Positions 41,294 through 49,871 of a stretch of DNA of 64,000 bases are shown here, in pieces. The stretch spans positions 1-64,000 of the forward strand of contig JBMTIM010000006.1 in assembly GCA_049437325.1 (NCBI GenBank), given 5' to 3'. Every line of letters starts with the position of its first letter. Positions within the stretch are counted from its first letter, which is position 1. The notes under the pieces are model-generated. The model saw only the letters and a list, made by a program, of their open reading frames with translations. It ran no database searches and was not told where the DNA came from. The position numbers and the translations under genes are program-made. Source of the DNA: UBA11606 sp049437325 (GTDB lineage Bacteria; Actinomycetota; Acidimicrobiia; Acidimicrobiales; Aldehydirespiratoraceae).

Positions 41294-43078
41294 TCAGTCG
41301 TCGAGTTGCAGCGCAGAGATGAAGGCTTCTTGCGGAATATCGACCCGGCCGATCGACTTCATCCGCTTCTTGCCCTCTTTCTGTTTGTTGAGCAGCTTGT
41401 TCTTGCGAGTGACGTCGCCGCCGTACAGCTTGGCGGTGACGTCTTTGCGGTAGGCCTTGACGTTGGTGCGGGCAATGATCTTGCCGCCGATGGCGGCCTG
41501 AATGGGAACCTCGAAGTTCTGGCGCGGAATCAATTCTTTGAGTTTGTCGGCCATCTTCTTGCCGTAGTCGTACGCCTTGTCGTGGTGCACGATCGTGCTG
41601 AACGCATCGACGGGGTCGCCGTGAAGAAGGATGTCGACTTTGACCAGCTTGTCGACGGTGTACCCGTCTTGCTCGTAGTCGAGTGACGCGTAGCCCTGTG
41701 TGCGGCTCTTGAGCTGGTCGAAGAAGTCGATGACGACCTCGGCGAGCGGGAGGCGGTAGTGGAGTTCGACTCGTTCGGGTGACAAGTACTCCATCTTCAC
41801 CATTTCGCCCCGGCGTGTCTGGCAGAGATCCATGACCGTCCCGGTGTACTCAGACGGCGTGAGAATGCTCGCTCTGAGGTACGGCTCGGCAATGGCAGTG
41901 ATCTCCGCGGCCGGTGGCATCTCGGACGGGTTCGAGACCTCGATGGTGGTTCCGTCACCCCGCGTGATGTGGTACTCGACGGAGGGAGCGGTGGAGATCA
42001 ACGAGAGGCCGAACTCGCGCTCGATGCGTTCGCGGACGATCTCCATGTGGAGCAGGCCGAGGAAACCGCAGCGGAAGCCGAAGCCGAGCGCACCCGACGT
42101 CTCGGGCTCGAACGTGAACGAACTGTCGTTGAGGCGCAGCTTCTCGAGCGCCTCGCGCAAGTCGGTGAATTCGTCACCGTCGATCGGGTACAAGCCCGAA
42201 AAGACCATCGGCTTGGGTTCCTGGTAGCCATCGAGAGGCTCCAGAGCACCGCCTTTGTCGGTGGTCACGGTTTCACCAGACTTGGCTTCCCCCACGTCCT
42301 TGATCCCGGCGATGAGGTACCCGGTCTCGCCGGGACCGAGCGCGTCGACCGGCACGTTGTCCGGTGTGCGCACACCGATCTCGTCGGGCTGGTGAGACGT
42401 CCCAGCCTGCATGAAGCGGAGCTTGTCCTTGGTCCGCATCACACCGTTGACCACCCGGATCGACGACACGACGCCGCGGTACTGGTCGAAGTGCGAGTCG
42501 AAGATGAGCGCTTGGAGCGGCCCGTCGGGATCCCCCTCGGGTGGCGGCGTGAAGTCGACCACGGCATTCAGCAATTCGGCCACCCCCTCCCCCGTCTTGG
42601 CCGAGATGCGCAGAATGTCGTCGGCTGGGATGCCGAGCACGTTCTCGATCTCGGCGGCGTAGCGATCGGGTTCGGCCGCCGGCAGATCGATCTTGTTGAG
42701 GCAGGCGACGATCTCGAGATCGTTCTCCATCGCCAAATAGCAATTCGCCAGGGTCTGGGCCTCGATGCCCTGCGCTGCGTCGACCACGAGGATGACGCTC
42801 TCACAGGCGGCGAGCGATCGACTGACCTCATAGCCGAAGTCGACATGCCCAGGCGTGTCGATCAGGTTGACCACGTGGTCGTTCCAGTCGAGGCGGACCG
42901 ACTGGAGCTTGATCGTGATCCCCCGCTCACGTTCCAAATCCATCGAATCGAGGTATTGGGCGCGCATGTCACGAGCCTCGACAGCCCCGGTCAACTCGAG
43001 CATGCGATCGGCGAGGGTGGACTTGCCATGATCGATATGGGCGATGATCGACGTGTTGCGAATGCGTTCGAGTTCCAT
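41294..43078 (-). CDS. lepA: elongation factor 4 (LepA)
   Basis: A 594-residue translational GTPase of normal length. The G1 motif AHIDHGKST is at about residues 14-22, with DTPGHVDF near 80 and NKIDLP near 130. The unique C-terminal domain ends RKNKLLNKQKEGKKRMKSIGRVDIPQEAF near 560-590. An AAGGAG stands 4-5 bases ahead of the ATG. It is divergent from rpsT across a 167-base region, the arrangement seen in many actinobacteria. Confidence 0.97.
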   Translation of the reverse strand: MELERIRNTSIIAHIDHGKSTLADRMLELTGAVEARDMRAQYLDSMDLERERGITIKLQSVRLDWNDHVVNLIDTPGHVDFGYEVSRSLAACESVILVVDAAQGIEAQTLANCYLAMENDLEIVACLNKIDLPAAEPDRYAAEIENVLGIPADDILRISAKTGEGVAELLNAVVDFTPPPEGDPDGPLQALIFDSHFDQYRGVVSSIRVVNGVMRTKDKLRFMQAGTSHQPDEIGVRTPDNVPVDALGPGETGYLIAGIKDVGEAKSGETVTTDKGGALEPLDGYQEPKPMVFSGLYPIDGDEFTDLREALEKLRLNDSSFTFEPETSGALGFGFRCGFLGLLHMEIVRERIEREFGLSLISTAPSVEYHITRGDGTTIEVSNPSEMPPAAEITAIAEPYLRASILTPSEYTGTVMDLCQTRRGEMVKMEYLSPERVELHYRLPLAEVVIDFFDQLKSRTQGYASLDYEQDGYTVDKLVKVDILLHGDPVDAFSTIVHHDKAYDYGKKMADKLKELIPRQNFEVPIQAAIGGKIIARTNVKAYRKDVTAKLYGGDVTRKNKLLNKQKEGKKRMKSIGRVDIPQEAFISALQLDD

Positions 43079-43245
43079 GGGCTCCTTTGCGCCGCTGGCG
43101 CAGATGCTCTCCGTTGCGCCGTCGACGGTCAGGGGGGACAGCCCCCAAAGCTACCGACGTTCGGGTGCGATCAGTGGCTGTGCCCCGATAGCCTTCGGAC
43201 CTCGCGGATTCATCTGTCCGCTCCGTTGTTCTCAGGTAGGTAGTC
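43079..43245. promoter_or_regulatory. divergent promoters of lepA and rpsT
   Basis: For lepA, TAGCTT on the minus strand (complement about 43158-43163) precedes a leader with GGGGG-CTGT-CCCCC, a short hairpin. For rpsT, TAGCCT near 43190-43195 precedes a leader of about 45 bases. There is a further CTGCGCC/GGCGCA hairpin just before the lepA ribosome site. Confidence 0.45.
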
Positions 43246-43500
43246 GTGGCCAACATCAAGTCGCAGATCAAGCGCAATCGTCAGACCGTGAAGCGAAACC
43301 TCGCCAACCGCAAGGTGCGAAGCGAGATTCACACACGTACCCGAGCTGCCAATGCTGCCGTTGCCGAGGGAGCGGACAACGCCGAAGAACTCGTTCGCGC
43401 CGCGATCTCCCGCATCGACAAGGCCGCTGCGAACGGTGTCATGCACAAGAACAAGGCTGCCCGCAAGAAGAGCCAGCTGGCCAAGCAGCTCAGCAGCTGA
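43246..43500 (+). CDS. rpsT: 30S ribosomal protein S20
   Basis: An 84-residue S20. MANIKSQIKRNRQTVKRNLANRKVR and the C-terminal GVMHKNKAARKKSQLAKQL are full family signs. The start is a GTG, common for rpsT. It converges with holA, a frequent rpsT-holA neighbourhood. Confidence 0.97.
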   Translation: MANIKSQIKRNRQTVKRNLANRKVRSEIHTRTRAANAAVAEGADNAEELVRAAISRIDKAAANGVMHKNKAARKKSQLAKQLSS

Positions 43501-43576
43501 CCCGGCAGCCGCAAGCGCCTTCGAGCACCTGATCTCCACCGCCGCCACCACACATTCGTGGTGTCACCGCTGCGTC

Positions 43577-44611
43577 CTAGCGCCGGCTGAGGTTCGCCAA
43601 GCGAGCCACAAGCACTTCCATCACCAATTCGGGGGGCCAGTCTTTGGTTCCCCGTAGGTCGAGATCGGCCTCGGCGAGCAGTTCGATCGCTCGGGCGAGC
43701 TTCTCGGTGCCGAGCTTGCGACCCTGCTGCATCGCCTTCTTGGCCGGAAATGTCGATCCCTTCATTCCGAGCAGCTGAGCCGCGGCCTTTTCGTCGCGGA
43801 CATCGGCACCATCGAGACGCAACATGTTGCTGTACCGCCGGTGCAGCACTGCCGTGAGCCTGAAGGCAGCGCCATTGCGATCGGTTGGTGACCCGGCAGA
43901 GGGAATCAGCCGGGGTAGCAGTTGCAGCGCAGCAGCGACGTCTCCCCTGTCGATCGCATCGTCGAGCGCCCATGGAACCGTTGCGCCAGCCTCGCCGCCG
44001 AAGGTGACCACGTCGTCGACGCTGACCGTGGCGTCGGCACCGAGCGCTCCTTCGAGGGTTCGCACGAGGCCGACGACTCGGCTCCGATCCTCGCCCAGCA
44101 GTTCTTCGATCGCCGCAACCGCAGGTCGTTCGAACTGCAACGAGCTCGATCCGAGCTGGTCGCGCAACCAGTCCCCCGCTGCCTTGCCCTTGGGAGCAGC
44201 CGTCTGCTGGACCAGTGCGCCGGCGACCTCGGCTGCCTCTTTGATGGCCTTCGGAAGTGACGGCATCCGCTCGACCTTCGGATCGACACCCTTTTCCCAC
44301 ACCAGCACGAGGTCCGTCGTCTCGAGTGGCTCGGCCAGCAGATCGACGATCGGCAGATAGTCGTCTTTTTTCGAAAAACGGCTCAGGTGACGGCCGACCA
44401 CCACCCGACGGTCGGTCAAGAACGGAGGCGTCCGAACGGCATCGAGCACCTTGGCGGGTTCGTAGCCCCCGCTGTCGTTTCGGTAATCGGCCTCGGTGAG
44501 CGTTTCGAGCATGAGGCTGCGGTCGCCGCTTCCCACCAGTTCGTCGACGGCCGCGATGACTGCCTCGCCGACAAGAACAGGATCGTCACCAATGATCAGT
44601 CGCAGGGCCAC
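43577..44611 (-). CDS. holA: DNA polymerase III delta subunit
   Basis: A 344-residue clamp-loader delta subunit. The order is an N-terminal RecA-like region without Walker A (LRLIIGDDPVLVGEAV), SLPKAIKEAAEVAGA in the middle, then the C-terminal collar helices LDDAIDRGDVAAALQLLPRLI and EKLARAIELLAEADLDLRGT. It helps open the sliding clamp. It follows folP by 4 bases. Confidence 0.93.
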   Translation of the reverse strand: MALRLIIGDDPVLVGEAVIAAVDELVGSGDRSLMLETLTEADYRNDSGGYEPAKVLDAVRTPPFLTDRRVVVGRHLSRFSKKDDYLPIVDLLAEPLETTDLVLVWEKGVDPKVERMPSLPKAIKEAAEVAGALVQQTAAPKGKAAGDWLRDQLGSSSLQFERPAVAAIEELLGEDRSRVVGLVRTLEGALGADATVSVDDVVTFGGEAGATVPWALDDAIDRGDVAAALQLLPRLIPSAGSPTDRNGAAFRLTAVLHRRYSNMLRLDGADVRDEKAAAQLLGMKGSTFPAKKAMQQGRKLGTEKLARAIELLAEADLDLRGTKDWPPELVMEVLVARLANLSRR

Positions 44612-44615
44612 GTGA

Positions 44616-45452
44616 TCAGTGTCGCCGATGCTGCAGCACAGCGCTCATCGTGTCGGCCAGACGACGGTTGCCCTTCACGTCGTGCGCACGCAGAATCCGG
44701 CAGCCGAGCGCGATCCCCAGGGCATGAGCACCGAAGGTGACCTCGCGTCGGTCGTCGACCTCGGTGCCCACAAGCTCACCGAGGAAGCCCTTGTTCGATG
44801 CAGAGAGAAAAACTGGAAAGCCGAGCGCAACCAGATCGTCGCTGTGGTGGAGCAACTCGGTCGACATCATCGGGGTTTTTCCCAAGTCGAGACCGGCATC
44901 GACCATGATCCGCTCACGAGCAACCCCGGCGGCTCGCGCCTGCTCCGCCCGCACCCGCAGGAAGTCGGTGACCTCGCGGCGCACGTCGCCGTAGATCGGA
45001 TGCGGATCGGGGATACGGGGGCCGATCCGAACGTGGGTCGCAACAACCGATGCACCATGGCGGACAGCCACAGGAAGGAAGTCTGGATCGGCAAACCCAC
45101 TGATGTCGTTCCCGATGCACGCACCGGCCCGGCACGATTCGTCGAAGACCGAGGCGCGGAACGTGTCGACCGAGATCGGCAGGTCGAATCGGGACCGGAG
45201 CGCCTCGACTGCAGGGACGACTCGGTCCAACTCCTCTTGCACAGTGACTTCAGGACCGGGTCCGGCCTTCGAACCTCCGACGTCGAGGAAGTCCGCGCCC
45301 TCGTCGACGAGTTGCTCAGCCTTGGCGAGAAAGTCGTCGAACGCCCAGTACTGACCGCCGTCGTAGAAGGAATCCGGCGTGCGGTTGAGAATGCCCATCA
45401 CGAGCGCCCGCGTCGTGATGTCGAACCGGGTGGTGCCGAGATCCACGAACAT
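44616..45452 (-). CDS. folP: dihydropteroate synthase family protein
   Basis: A 278-residue TIM-barrel. The pterin-site motif VMGILNRTPDSFYDGG is at about residues 18-33, DFLDVGGSKAGPG near 54-66 replaces the usual DIGGEST, and FPVFLSASNKGFLG is near 214-227. The replaced second motif and the changed third motif resemble the actinobacterial FolP2 type, for which true synthase activity has been doubted, so the role may not be folate synthesis. A minus-strand TAGGGT (complement 45461-45466) is 8 bases before the ATG. Confidence 0.85.
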   Translation of the reverse strand: MFVDLGTTRFDITTRALVMGILNRTPDSFYDGGQYWAFDDFLAKAEQLVDEGADFLDVGGSKAGPGPEVTVQEELDRVVPAVEALRSRFDLPISVDTFRASVFDESCRAGACIGNDISGFADPDFLPVAVRHGASVVATHVRIGPRIPDPHPIYGDVRREVTDFLRVRAEQARAAGVARERIMVDAGLDLGKTPMMSTELLHHSDDLVALGFPVFLSASNKGFLGELVGTEVDDRREVTFGAHALGIALGCRILRAHDVKGNRRLADTMSAVLQHRRH

Positions 45453-45479
45453 CGGCGCCGACCCTAGCGCTTGATCGAA

Positions 45480-46553
45480 TCAGCCGGAGGCTCCACCGAA
45501 CAACGACATCGGGTCGTCGGCCCCGCCTCCGACAACTGCCCGCAGGTCTGAGTTGGCGGCACCAGCGAACGAGTCGAGATCGAGTTGAACACGAATCTCG
45601 GCGGAGGCCGAGGCCAGACCCTCGTCGATCGGAATGCCGGTGCCGTCGGCCACACGGACCAGCCCAGAGAACGCGGCGACGGTTGCCGCTGCCTGCGCAG
45701 CGCCATCCATGCCGACGCTTGCGATCAGGGCCCGCCGTGACTCAGCGAGCGGAGCGCCCCGCACTGCGGCCTCGGCAAAGGCGAGAAGTTCGGCTCCGCC
45801 GGCGATTCCGCTCTCGGCTGGATCCCCCGAACCGATGGCCGTGTCGAGATCGACCTCGACTTCCATCGCGTCACTGCTCGCACGGAGCAGCGTCGTATGG
45901 GCAGTCGTTCAATAGAAACATTCGTTCATCGCTGCCACCCTCGCTGCCACGAGTTCGACCTGCGGGCGCGACAACGGGGTGGTCCAGACGAGCTCGTCGA
46001 ACCCTGCGGCCGAGTACATCGGACGCACGAGCGTGTAGAAGGTCGTGTTCGCGCTCGGTACCTGGCTCAGCGCACGAGCGACATTCGCAAATGGAAACGG
46101 TTCGAGCATCTTGACGTGGGCGCCGATGTCTCCGAGTCCGTCCGGGGTCAGGCGCGACGCCTCACCGGGTGTGGTCGCCGGGCTGATCGGTTCGACGTCG
46201 GCACCGACCGCGTCGGCGAAGAGACGCAAGGCAACGGCAACGGCGGTGGTACCGACGAGCTCCACGTAGGGACCCTCTCCCAGTTCAGCGATCCGTTCGG
46301 CGGCCCACGCCGCATCGACGGATCCCGGCTCACATGCGATGCGATCGATGACCGCGCACGCCGACCGCCCAAGGGTGCTGTTCGCAACGGGCAGATCGTG
46401 ATTCCACGGTGCAACGTGGCGCTGTCGGCTCCGAGCATCGGCTCGCGCGACGATCGAGCCGATTGCGTCGGCCTCGAACCACGTACCACTCCTGCCGAGC
46501 CGCGTTCGGGTCTCCTCGATTGCATCTGCGTAGTCGGACCCGACCGAGATCAT
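45480..46553 (-). CDS. AhpD-like / carboxymuconolactone-decarboxylase-family selenoprotein (Sec215)
   Basis: A gene that plain reading splits in two. The frame from 46553 runs to a TGA at 45909-45911 and continues in the same frame, without another stop, to 45480: 357 residues. Just before the TGA stands VELVAARVAAMNECFY; just after it TTAHTTLLRASSDAM. The result is Cys212-Phe-Tyr-Sec215-x3-His, the CxxCxxxH peroxidase centre of AhpD with the second Cys as selenocysteine. Downstream, VAAFSGLVRVADGTGIPID is a second family signature. The function should be thiol-dependent peroxide or disulfide reduction. A strong SD (AGGAGGTG) fits the ATG at 46551-46553, overlapping the comEC stop; an ATG two codons upstream is possible. 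A SECIS-like hairpin follows the TGA. Confidence 0.9.
45874..45911 (-). promoter_or_regulatory. SECIS-like hairpin of the AhpD-like selenoprotein
   Basis: Starting 18 bases after the TGA, CTGCTC (45890-45885) pairs perfectly with GAGCAG (45879-45874) around CGTGC. The stem is extended by a G-U and a C-G pair, then an A-A mismatch, then two more pairs. Distance, stem and a G in the loop match the bacterial SECIS form and the selD hairpin of this window. Confidence 0.72.
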
Positions 46554-48340
46554 GGCCATGCCACCTCCTCGACCCCATCGTTGCACGGCGTCGTGCCGGC
46601 AGGACAGACGACCAAGCGCGCCTCGTCGCCTGGCTGCAGTCGCACGACAAGGCCAGCGAAACGTCGCACCGTGCCTCTCTGCACCGTCGATGCGCCAGGC
46701 ACCCGATGCATGGGCGGTGCAAGAATCGTCTCGGTGCCATAGCGATCGACGAGGGAGACCACGGCGAACGCATCAGCGGCGTCTCCGTCGGTGGCAACAA
46801 TGGCATCGACCCGTCGAACTCCCGCCTTCCGCACTCGTTCGACGACGTCGTCGGGCCGGTGCGGGTCGTCGAGCACCAGGACGGTGAACCCACCCGACAC
46901 AATCGACGTCACCCCTGCTCCGACCAACGATCGGCCTTGGGGTGGCTCCGGGACCGCTGCGATCGCAGCGCCGACAACCACACCGAGCGTCGCCAGTGCA
47001 CACAGCCGACTCCGTCGGCCACCGCAGACGAGGCCGACCACGCCTCCTGCGGTGACGAGCAACGCCACGGGTCCCAGCATCGCGGCCGGTGCAAGTGCGG
47101 ACCGGTGGGCCACCCAACGCACCCAGGTGACGAGTGCCTCCGTCGGCCAATGCACGAGCTCTGCCACCGGTCCGCCGGCAACGCCGGCGAGCAGCCCTGC
47201 CGTGCAACCCCACACCATGATCGGACCGGATGCGGGACCGGCCAGAAGGTTGGCCGGCAGGCTTGCCAGGGGCAGCGGGCCGAAGGTGAACACGAGGAGC
47301 GGCGACACCGCCAGTTGGGCTGCGATCGTTGTTGCGGCAGCGGTCCGGACGAACGATGGACCCCGCAGCTGAGCAGCAAGCGGTTGCGAACACCAGACGA
47401 TGCCCGCCGTGGCGGCAACCGACAGACGGAACGCGAGCACGTGGACGAGGAAGGGATCGATCACGACAAGGGTGGCAACGGCAACCGAGAGTCCGCGCCG
47501 CCCGTCGACCGGCGTGCCCATCGCGGCGGCCCCAAGGGCCACCCCTGCCATCGCAACGGCCCGCAAGACCGACGGTTCGAAGCGGGTGAGCAGCGCGAAG
47601 AATGCGAGCGCGCCGAACAGCACGACCAACCGAGAGCCGGGGCGAAAGCGGCCGACGAGCGGCATCAGCACCGCGATGACGAACGCAACGTTCTGACCCG
47701 AAACCACGAGGAGGTGACCGAGACCCGCCGCTCGGAAGTCGTCGGCGGTGACCGCCGACTGGGCCCGATCATCACCGATCACCATTCCCAGAAAAATCGC
47801 GCGATCGTCGCGGTCGAGCTCCGCTGCGCCATCACCGAGCACGCGCCGCACCCGATTGGCCATCCGGGCGACAGGAGAGCCGGCTTGGGATCCGAAGATC
47901 GCGTCGACACTGATCGTTCCGACCTCGTGCCGCCACCGCGCCCACCCATCTCGGTCGGTGACGGGGCGGAATCGACCCGCGATCCGAAGTTGCTCACCGG
48001 CGAGTGCATCATCGAGGTGACTCGCCACTCGGCCATGCGCAGCAATCGACACGCGGTGTCCGTCCCAGCGTGCACCAGCCCGCATCCCGGCAGCCCCGAA
48101 CGGATGCGGATCGGATGTCAACGTCACCCACGTGTCGACCGGACCGGCGTCGGGCGGATCGAGGCCCGCAAGGGCCCGGCTACCGAGGAAGGAGCAGAGC
48201 ACGGCCGCCGCCAGTGCGAACGCAAGCCAGGTGCGCCGGGTCAGCGCCACCACCACTGCGATACCAACAACTGCGCCAGGCACCGGCCACATCGCCACCG
48301 CACCGACGGTGGCCCCGATCGCCACCGCATGCGCCCTCAC
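46550..48340 (-). CDS. comEC: competence protein ComEC (DNA uptake channel)
   Basis: A 596-residue ComEC/Rec2 protein with about ten membrane segments. After the N-terminal helices and the OB-like outer domain comes LGHLLVVSGQNVAFVIAVL near residues 206-224, the family hallmark. The C-terminal metallo-beta-lactamase-like part (about 480-596) has lost the HxHxDH metal motif; the place reads VATDGDAADAF, so a nuclease role is unlikely. Its start overlaps the comEA stop by 4 bases. Its stop overlaps the start of the selenoprotein gene. Confidence 0.92.
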   Translation of the reverse strand: MRAHAVAIGATVGAVAMWPVPGAVVGIAVVVALTRRTWLAFALAAAVLCSFLGSRALAGLDPPDAGPVDTWVTLTSDPHPFGAAGMRAGARWDGHRVSIAAHGRVASHLDDALAGEQLRIAGRFRPVTDRDGWARWRHEVGTISVDAIFGSQAGSPVARMANRVRRVLGDGAAELDRDDRAIFLGMVIGDDRAQSAVTADDFRAAGLGHLLVVSGQNVAFVIAVLMPLVGRFRPGSRLVVLFGALAFFALLTRFEPSVLRAVAMAGVALGAAAMGTPVDGRRGLSVAVATLVVIDPFLVHVLAFRLSVAATAGIVWCSQPLAAQLRGPSFVRTAAATTIAAQLAVSPLLVFTFGPLPLASLPANLLAGPASGPIMVWGCTAGLLAGVAGGPVAELVHWPTEALVTWVRWVAHRSALAPAAMLGPVALLVTAGGVVGLVCGGRRSRLCALATLGVVVGAAIAAVPEPPQGRSLVGAGVTSIVSGGFTVLVLDDPHRPDDVVERVRKAGVRRVDAIVATDGDAADAFAVVSLVDRYGTETILAPPMHRVPGASTVQRGTVRRFAGLVVRLQPGDEARLVVCPAGTTPCNDGVEEVAWP

Positions 48341-49020
48341 GGGCGGACAAGGTCACGAATGGCCTCGAGCTTCACCGGACCGATCCCGGCCACCTCGAGG
48401 AGATCTTCGACGGTGCGAAACGATCCCTCTCTGTCACGGTGTTCGACGATCGCTGCCGCAAGGGCCGGCCCGATTCCGGGGAGCGTCTCCAGTTGCGCGA
48501 CGCTTGCTCGAGAAAGAACGATCAACCCGGTGGTGTTTCCGTCTGCGAAGGCGCCCGACGTGCCTGCCCCACCGGTCACCACATCCGGTGCCGCCTCACC
48601 GATCAGTGGGATCCAGATCCGCTGACCGTCCGCCACCTGCTGGGCCAGATTGACCCGACTCCGATCGGCGTTGTTGCCCAAGCCGCCCGCTGCTTCGACG
48701 GCATCGATGACTCTGCTCCCGACCGTCACCTCATGGACCCCAGGTCGCACCACAGCTCCGTCGACATGAACAACCACCACAGCTGGCCCAGAGGTGGTGG
48801 ATGACGAGAGCGCAGGGACATCGGCGACCATCGGCAGCACCGTTTCGACCGGTGGTGGCGGTGGTCGAAGCGCCCACCATGCCCCAAGGCCGACGGCAAG
48901 CACGCCAACGGCCCCGATGGCAACACTCGCAGGCCGGAGCCCGAGGCGGTCGGCGAGCAGTACCGGCGCGCGACGCCACGAGAAGTCGTCGAATTCGAAA
49001 TGGTCGTCAGCGTCCAACAC
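48337..49020 (-). CDS. comEA: competence protein ComEA (DNA receptor)
   Basis: A 227-residue protein. A membrane helix at about residues 33-50 is followed by an SLBB domain (VVVHVDGAVVRPGVHEVTVGSRVIDAVEAAGG near 80-112) and a C-terminal helix-hairpin-helix pair (SVAQLETLPGIGPALAAAIVEHR, DLLEVAGIGPVKLEAI) that binds DNA. The GTG start has GGAGG just ahead. With comEC it forms the core of a natural transformation system; no type IV pilus genes are in this window. Confidence 0.93.
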   Translation of the reverse strand: MLDADDHFEFDDFSWRRAPVLLADRLGLRPASVAIGAVGVLAVGLGAWWALRPPPPPVETVLPMVADVPALSSSTTSGPAVVVVHVDGAVVRPGVHEVTVGSRVIDAVEAAGGLGNNADRSRVNLAQQVADGQRIWIPLIGEAAPDVVTGGAGTSGAFADGNTTGLIVLSRASVAQLETLPGIGPALAAAIVEHRDREGSFRTVEDLLEVAGIGPVKLEAIRDLVRP

Positions 49021-49093
49021 GCCCTCCGGTCAGCCGGGGCTGTGGGGGAAGTGAAGGGGCCGAGCAGCCTGATGCTCTCAGGCCATCAGACGG

Positions 49094-49795
49094 TCAGAAC
49101 AGCGCAGCACTCAGTTTTCTGCGCCACTCGGCGGTACGCGGATCATCCGCCCCGAGGACTTCGAGCAGGTCGACGAACTTCTGTCGGTCGTCGTCATTGA
49201 CCTTCACCGTCGCAAGAAGGGTCGTCAGGGTCGCGTCGATGTCGGTGACCGGCTCGCCGCTGGTGCGCGCCACAGCCCGCAGACGCCGGGTCTCGGGCGT
49301 CTCGGGAATCTTGTCGAGCAGGGCAAGGCCTTGGTCGACCTGACCTTCATCGATCAGCGCTGCGGCGAGCGCGGTGAGGACGTCGGGATTGTCGGGCTCG
49401 AGTGCGTACGCAGCGTTGAGCGACTCGACATCACCGATCTCGAGCAGGCGCTCGACTTCGTTTTGTTCCACGGTCGGCAAGAGCTTCTCGACGAACTCGC
49501 GCACCTGCGCTTCACCTTGCGCCCCCATGAAGCCGTCGACGACCTGACCATCCTTCATGGCGTACACGGCCGGAATCGACTGGACTTGGAAAGCCTGCGC
49601 CACGCTCGGATTGGCATCGACGTCGACCTTTGCCAGTTCGACCTGGCCGTTCGTGTCACCGATCACCCTGTCGAGGATCGGGCCGAGCTGCTTGCACGGA
49701 CCGCACCATTCAGCCCACAGATCGATCACGACAGGAACATGGTGTGACCGCTCGATCACGGCGGTCTCGAACGTTGCGTCGGTTACATCAGCCAT
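49094..49795 (-). CDS. thioredoxin-TPR protein (YbbN/CnoX-like)
   Basis: A 233-residue protein. The thioredoxin fold is at about residues 5-110 with an active WCGPC at about 32-36 (E. coli YbbN lacks both cysteines, so this one is redox-competent). TPR-like helices follow to the C-terminus (EVERLLEIGDVESLNAAYALEPDNPDV). Such proteins protect clients and pass them to chaperones. The ATG at 49793-49795 is chosen because the family starts MADVTDATFE; earlier codons are in frame but unlike it. It is divergent from the PAC2 gene. Confidence 0.93.
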   Translation of the reverse strand: MADVTDATFETAVIERSHHVPVVIDLWAEWCGPCKQLGPILDRVIGDTNGQVELAKVDVDANPSVAQAFQVQSIPAVYAMKDGQVVDGFMGAQGEAQVREFVEKLLPTVEQNEVERLLEIGDVESLNAAYALEPDNPDVLTALAAALIDEGQVDQGLALLDKIPETPETRRLRAVARTSGEPVTDIDATLTTLLATVKVNDDDRQKFVDLLEVLGADDPRTAEWRRKLSAALF

Positions 49796-49871
49796 GGTGT
49801 CACCCAAGGTATCGGCTGCCGGCCGATACCCGGCGGGCGCACCAACGGGATTGGGCGTACGCTCCCCCACG

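Noticed and set aside
45480..45866. A separate 128-residue hypothetical protein, or a pseudogene remnant beside the comEC gene
   Set aside because: The TGA between the two frames is in the same frame, at the exact place of a catalytic Cys of the CxxCxxxH motif, with a SECIS-like hairpin; one selenoprotein explains both pieces.
46409..48625. A 738-residue plus-strand frame across comEC
   Set aside because: Antisense of comEC and comEA, rich in His and Arg, no motif.
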